DNA from: Diplonema japonicum
Taxonomy: Eukaryota > Euglenozoa > Diplonemea > Diplonemida > Diplonemidae
NCBI GenBank assembly: GCA_964019335.1
Contig: OZ025653.1
Location: forward strand, 790,057-854,056
DNA: 64,000 nucleotides
Direction: 5' to 3'
Shown here: positions 60,546-64,000 of the stretch, piece by piece
Layout: the number at the start of each line of letters is the position of its first letter
Position numbering within the stretch: the stretch's first letter is position 1
Position numbers and translations under genes: made by a program
The notes under the pieces: model-generated
Database searches by the model: none
What the model saw: the letters and a program-made list of their open reading frames with translations, nothing else
What the model was told of the DNA's origin: nothing

Positions 60546-63500
60546 ATGGAGGCCGAGAGGGGCGTAGTAGAAGAACTGGTCGCCTCATTGCGTGTGTTGG
60601 GAGTTGTCCCGAAGCCATCGGAACTCGACGTTGACAGCAAAAAGGCGCTGAGGGCTTTGAAGGAGCTTTATACGTTGTTAAAGAAGGTCGTGGTGAAAAT
60701 TGATGAAATCGGCACGGGGAGCTGGGAGCAAGTGTGCAGCAATGACCTGATAGCTGCAAGGGGGTGTATGGAAGAGTTCATGAGCGAGTATGCGAAGCTA
60801 CCTGACGAATGTGTCAGCATGCCTTCCTCTACACTGCTGCAGAAAACACTCTCAGATTTTTCATCCAAGATCAACATCTGCTTGTTGGCCCTGGACTCCC
60901 CTCTTGGAGACTGTCATTGGCAGCAACTCTTTGACACACGGGATGAGCCTTATAGTAGTACATTCAATCTATCGCAACTCTTTGACGTACTTTGCGATCC
61001 TGAGTCCATCGAGATGTTGGAGTCATTAATCGTGATGTCGAAGAATGACGAGTTGATGGAGAGCAAGATACACGAACTGAAAGAACAGATGCAATCGAAG
61101 TTAGTTCCTTTAAAAAACAATGAAATCAACATACCTGCCGTGCACCAGCTGCTAGGCGACTTGTCAGACCTGAAGCGCAACCTACATGCGATTACGGAGG
61201 AGAAGTGTGGTCCGTCTGTTCTCAATCTGTGTGAGTCCACATTGGAGCTGGTTACCAAGATGAAGAATGTTGTGGACATGTGGTGCGACTTGGTCCAAAC
61301 ACTACGTGAAATCAAAGAGCTCCTAAAAAACCCTCGCGTTATGGCGGTCATGCAAAACGAGATAGAGATGCTCACAGATGCCGAGGTGGACCTCGAGGAA
61401 GTCACCAAAACGATGGCTGCTTGCGATAACAATCTGCTTTTCCCGCTCATCGAAAACGAGCACAGGAAAGATGAGTTAGAGGGTCACATCGAGGAGGGCC
61501 GTAGTAAGGTTCTGAAGGTGAAAGCGCGGCTTTCGGACACAGTCCTTGAAGTCTGTTCTCGCTTTCCGAAGTTTCACCTTCTTGATGAGCAAGTCTTGCT
61601 TCAGGTTATCACAGCAGGGAACGATGTAAATGTCATCCAACAGTTCCTCCCACTGCTGTTCCCTTCAATAACAAATTTTGTTACCAACGGGTCTGGGGGA
61701 AACCTCTCCATACTAGGCGTCGTTATGCACGAAGGGGAGCGGCTCATGTTTGAACAGCCGTTGCACGTACCTCATAATCACAAATTCACGGACTGGGTCG
61801 TTGACCTGCAGAAATGCATTGACGCAACCATAAAAAACCTTCTTGTTGACGTGACCCGCTACTCGACGCTTATCCGCGATGGCAAGGCTGTCATAGATAT
61901 AGAGTATTTGAACCGCTTCCCAGGTGCACTAGCGTCCGTGGGTCTGTACTTAGCATGGACATCGCTTGTAGAAGGCTCTTTAGGCATAAGTCCCGTGATA
62001 CGTTCCTCCCTCGTATCTGAGCACAGGACCAAGCCAGGGTTGGGTCCTATTGAGGGACAACAGGAGAATGCACCATGCAGATTCGCTCTGAACCGTCCCA
62101 TGTCAGCCCAAAAGCAGCCTTCTCACAGGAGACCTGCCACAGCTGACCATCGACTGCGGCAACTGACTTCGACACAAGTGGCAGACTCTGTGATGGTATG
62201 AGAGATGCTAAACAAACAACACCGCCAGATCCGCCCTGGCTCCGCTGGCACGAAGACAAAGACTAAGAAAGAAGATGAAGACAAACCTACTAAATCGTAT
62301 GCGACGAACATTTTTTGCACGTTGATACAGGAAGCGTCGGTCCTCTGCCAAAGCCGCGAGGGGGAAAAAGGTGATTACTGAAGAAAAAGCAAGCACCCAG
62401 AAAGCTAGTAGGAAAAGCGTGGCGAGGATGACTGCTGTGAGGCCTGGTTCGGGGCTGCGTTGTACTGAACTTACAGAAGGGTTTGTGAAATCGGGTAAAG
62501 TGTTCTTAGAAGAAGATGGGGCTAAGCAAGCCACATGTGGGTTACCCGTTGGGGGAGCAGTGGCTGCAAGCAAGTGTAAATGGGTAACAAGTCTTGGCTC
62601 AACAGACGTGCACAACAAGCTGATGAATTTAATGAACCACTGCGTGTCCCTGACAAAAGGATACCTCCCGAAGATGAAGCGAGTTCAAATTGAGAGCATA
62701 ATCAACCACTTAAACTACTTGATATCAATTTTGAAGTCTGACGAACTGAAAAATGTTGAGTCGCCAGAGGACTTTGCGTGGCAAAGACAGCTACGTTTTT
62801 ACAACTCAAAGCAAGTGAGCTGTTTAATTAAGATAGGCAGCGCTTGTTTGGACTTCGGAACAGAGCTGCACAGCTCGTACACAAGGAGCGTCATCACAGG
62901 CCAGACGTCCAGCATGTGGTTGCATTTGTCGCAAGCCATCTCGTTACACTTTGGAGCTGTGTTCAGGACACAGGACGTTGCTTGCATCGACAGCGTGCAA
63001 GACCTCGCTGCCATTGTCGCACGCTTTGTCCCTGTTTTGTCCTGTAGCGCCAAAGTGCAATCAACACAGCTTACGTCCTTCTTCATTGGTGTCATCCTCA
63101 CAGGAAGCTGGGGCGTGTTAAAAGACGTCACTTCTTTAGATCTTGGAGTTCTGGCCACGGCGGGTGTGCTTTGTGACCGAATGCATGCGGCACAGAAGGG
63201 GTTTGTTAAAATCGGTGGTAGTACTCACAGAATGCGTCCTAGTGCAACAGTGTTCGCGACACTTTCAAATGAAGTTGGTGTGGCTTTACCTCCGGAGTTG
63301 CGCTCTCGTTTTAGAACTCTCAACATGCCTCCCCCGGACCTGACTGCGACTGCTTACTCATTACTGGTCACTGCAGGTTTTGACAACCCTGAGATTACAG
63401 CTTCCAAGCTCGCAACTCTCCTGAAGCTCCTCGCGACCGTAACTGCAAAGAGCAGGCCCCAATACCTGTTTGAGCACCAGCTGTTGCGTATTATATTGCA

Positions 63501-64000
63501 AAAAGCAAGTTCGCTGTTGCGAAGGAAAACGACAAAACCTGACAAGCGGCACCGCATCCAGGATGTCGTTATCGTGAAGATCTTGAAAGAGGTTGTGCTA
63601 TCCTTGTGCAGCTGCGATGATGTCAACGCGGTCAACGAAGCCATCACAGACGTCTTCCCTGAGCAGTTGTCGCTTGTGTGTCATATTAAGATCAGCGAAG
63701 TTATGGCTTCTTGCATTCAACACAAGAAGATGTCGCCCAGCAAGCTCTGGTCGGAAAGAGTTCTTAGCATGTACGAGCTTCATTCATCAGTGAGGTCTCT
63801 ACTCTTGTTGGGTGCTCCTTTCTGTGGCAAGACAACGGCACTTGATGTCTTACGGAACGTGCTGGCTAATATTTGCTGCAACGAACAGACTGAAGTGCGC
63901 CTGTACCCTCATTCGTATAACCAAGCGGAGTTCTGGGGGTCACTGTCTGAAAGGTACGAGTGGGTTGAAGGGGTTTTCGTACTCGCCTTGCGAAAATTGG
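60546..64000 (+). CDS. Tailless dynein heavy chain-like, AAA1 degenerate (partial)
   Basis: Exons 60546-62195, 62229-62296, 62331 to the window edge; introns 33 and 34 nt. The ATG at 60546 is seven bases after AGCTCCAATTGCAG; the previous gene ends only 232 bp upstream, so no long N-terminus fits. The helical linker reads SRFPKFHLLDEQVLLQVITAG at about residue 340 (normally near 1,800) and runs to RFPGALASVGLYLAWTSLVEGSL. Then come a Lys/Ser/Thr-rich insert (exons 2-3) and the dynein AAA1 start FAWQRQLRFYN. Where AAA1 should have GPAGTGKTE the sequence reads GAVFRTQDVA (about 62951-62995), and Walker B (FDEFNR) reads LKDVTSLD. The later part of AAA1 is recognisable (LPPELRSRFRTLNMPPPDL), and AAA2 keeps GAPFCGKTT (63811-63837) and an EWVEG-like sensor. 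So it is a dynein relative whose main ATPase site is lost. The C-terminal motor is outside the window. Confidence 0.88.

Noticed and set aside
1-64000. CRISPR arrays, bacterial operons, riboswitches
   Set aside because: Spaced identical repeats of CRISPR type are absent; the window is clearly eukaryotic with introns and trans-splice acceptors.
1-64000. Spliced-leader RNA gene
   Set aside because: I looked for a leader-like exon followed by a donor and found none that could be defended.

Overview
The window is nuclear DNA of a eukaryotic protist. All 13 genes on the left (449 to 32976) lie on the minus strand and all 11 on the right (39923 to the end) lie on the plus strand, so two long unidirectional arrays diverge from a repeat-filled 7-kb region. 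Neighbouring genes are often only 50-250 bp apart. Nearly every start codon lies a few to about 30 bases after a pyrimidine tract ending in (C)ACAG or another AG, as expected for spliced-leader trans-splicing of polycistronic transcripts. Forty conventional GT-AG introns were placed by reading frame; most are only 31-43 nt (range 28-65, plus one of 228). Gene arrays, trans-splicing signals, PHO80-type cyclin, acylated catalytically dead calpain and abundant cis-introns together suggest Euglenozoa, most likely a diplonemid. This is inference: a dinoflagellate/perkinsid relative is not excluded, and no rRNA or spliced-leader gene is present to settle it.

Left array, in coordinate order (all minus): GNAT acetyltransferase; small secreted cysteine-rich protein whose intron is filled by a pentanucleotide satellite; a very large membrane sensor kinase (PAS, pseudo-histidine kinase, receiver-like, Ser/Thr kinase); mitochondrial-type thioredoxin with an apparent one-base deletion; an unknown 163-aa protein; a Ser/Thr kinase with an SH2-like stretch; an unknown MG-starting protein; a proline/glutamine-rich protein; a PPR-type protein; a secreted DUF4215 protein; a PHO80-like cyclin; a calponin-homology-like coiled-coil protein; and a DDX5/DBP2-type DEAD-box helicase. 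Mobile elements and homopolymer-rich spacers separate several of them, including a decayed hAT-like element with BED-finger remnants, TIR elements, and a perfect 78-bp palindrome.

The divergence region (32977-39922) has no credible gene. It holds many degenerate copies of a roughly 400-bp unit in both orientations and arrays of a GGTCCAGTC-like minisatellite, and is the likely place where transcription of both arrays begins.

Right array (all plus): P-loop GTPase-like/EF-hand fusion; MLO-like seven-TM protein with His-rich tail and B-box; two tandem ribosomal protein eL14 genes with near-identical exons but different introns; an IQ-motif protein; a 939-aa coiled-coil protein; MFSD5-like transporter; dual-specificity phosphatase; TRAPPC6/Trs33; acylated calpain-like pseudo-protease; and the 5' part of an unusual dynein heavy chain. 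The last has no tail and has lost both Walker motifs of AAA1 while keeping the AAA2 P-loop. It is the most striking protein here. Several genes (dynein-like, IQ, coiled-coil, CH-like, calpain-like) fit a ciliary/cytoskeletal theme, but arrays of this kind need not be functionally related.
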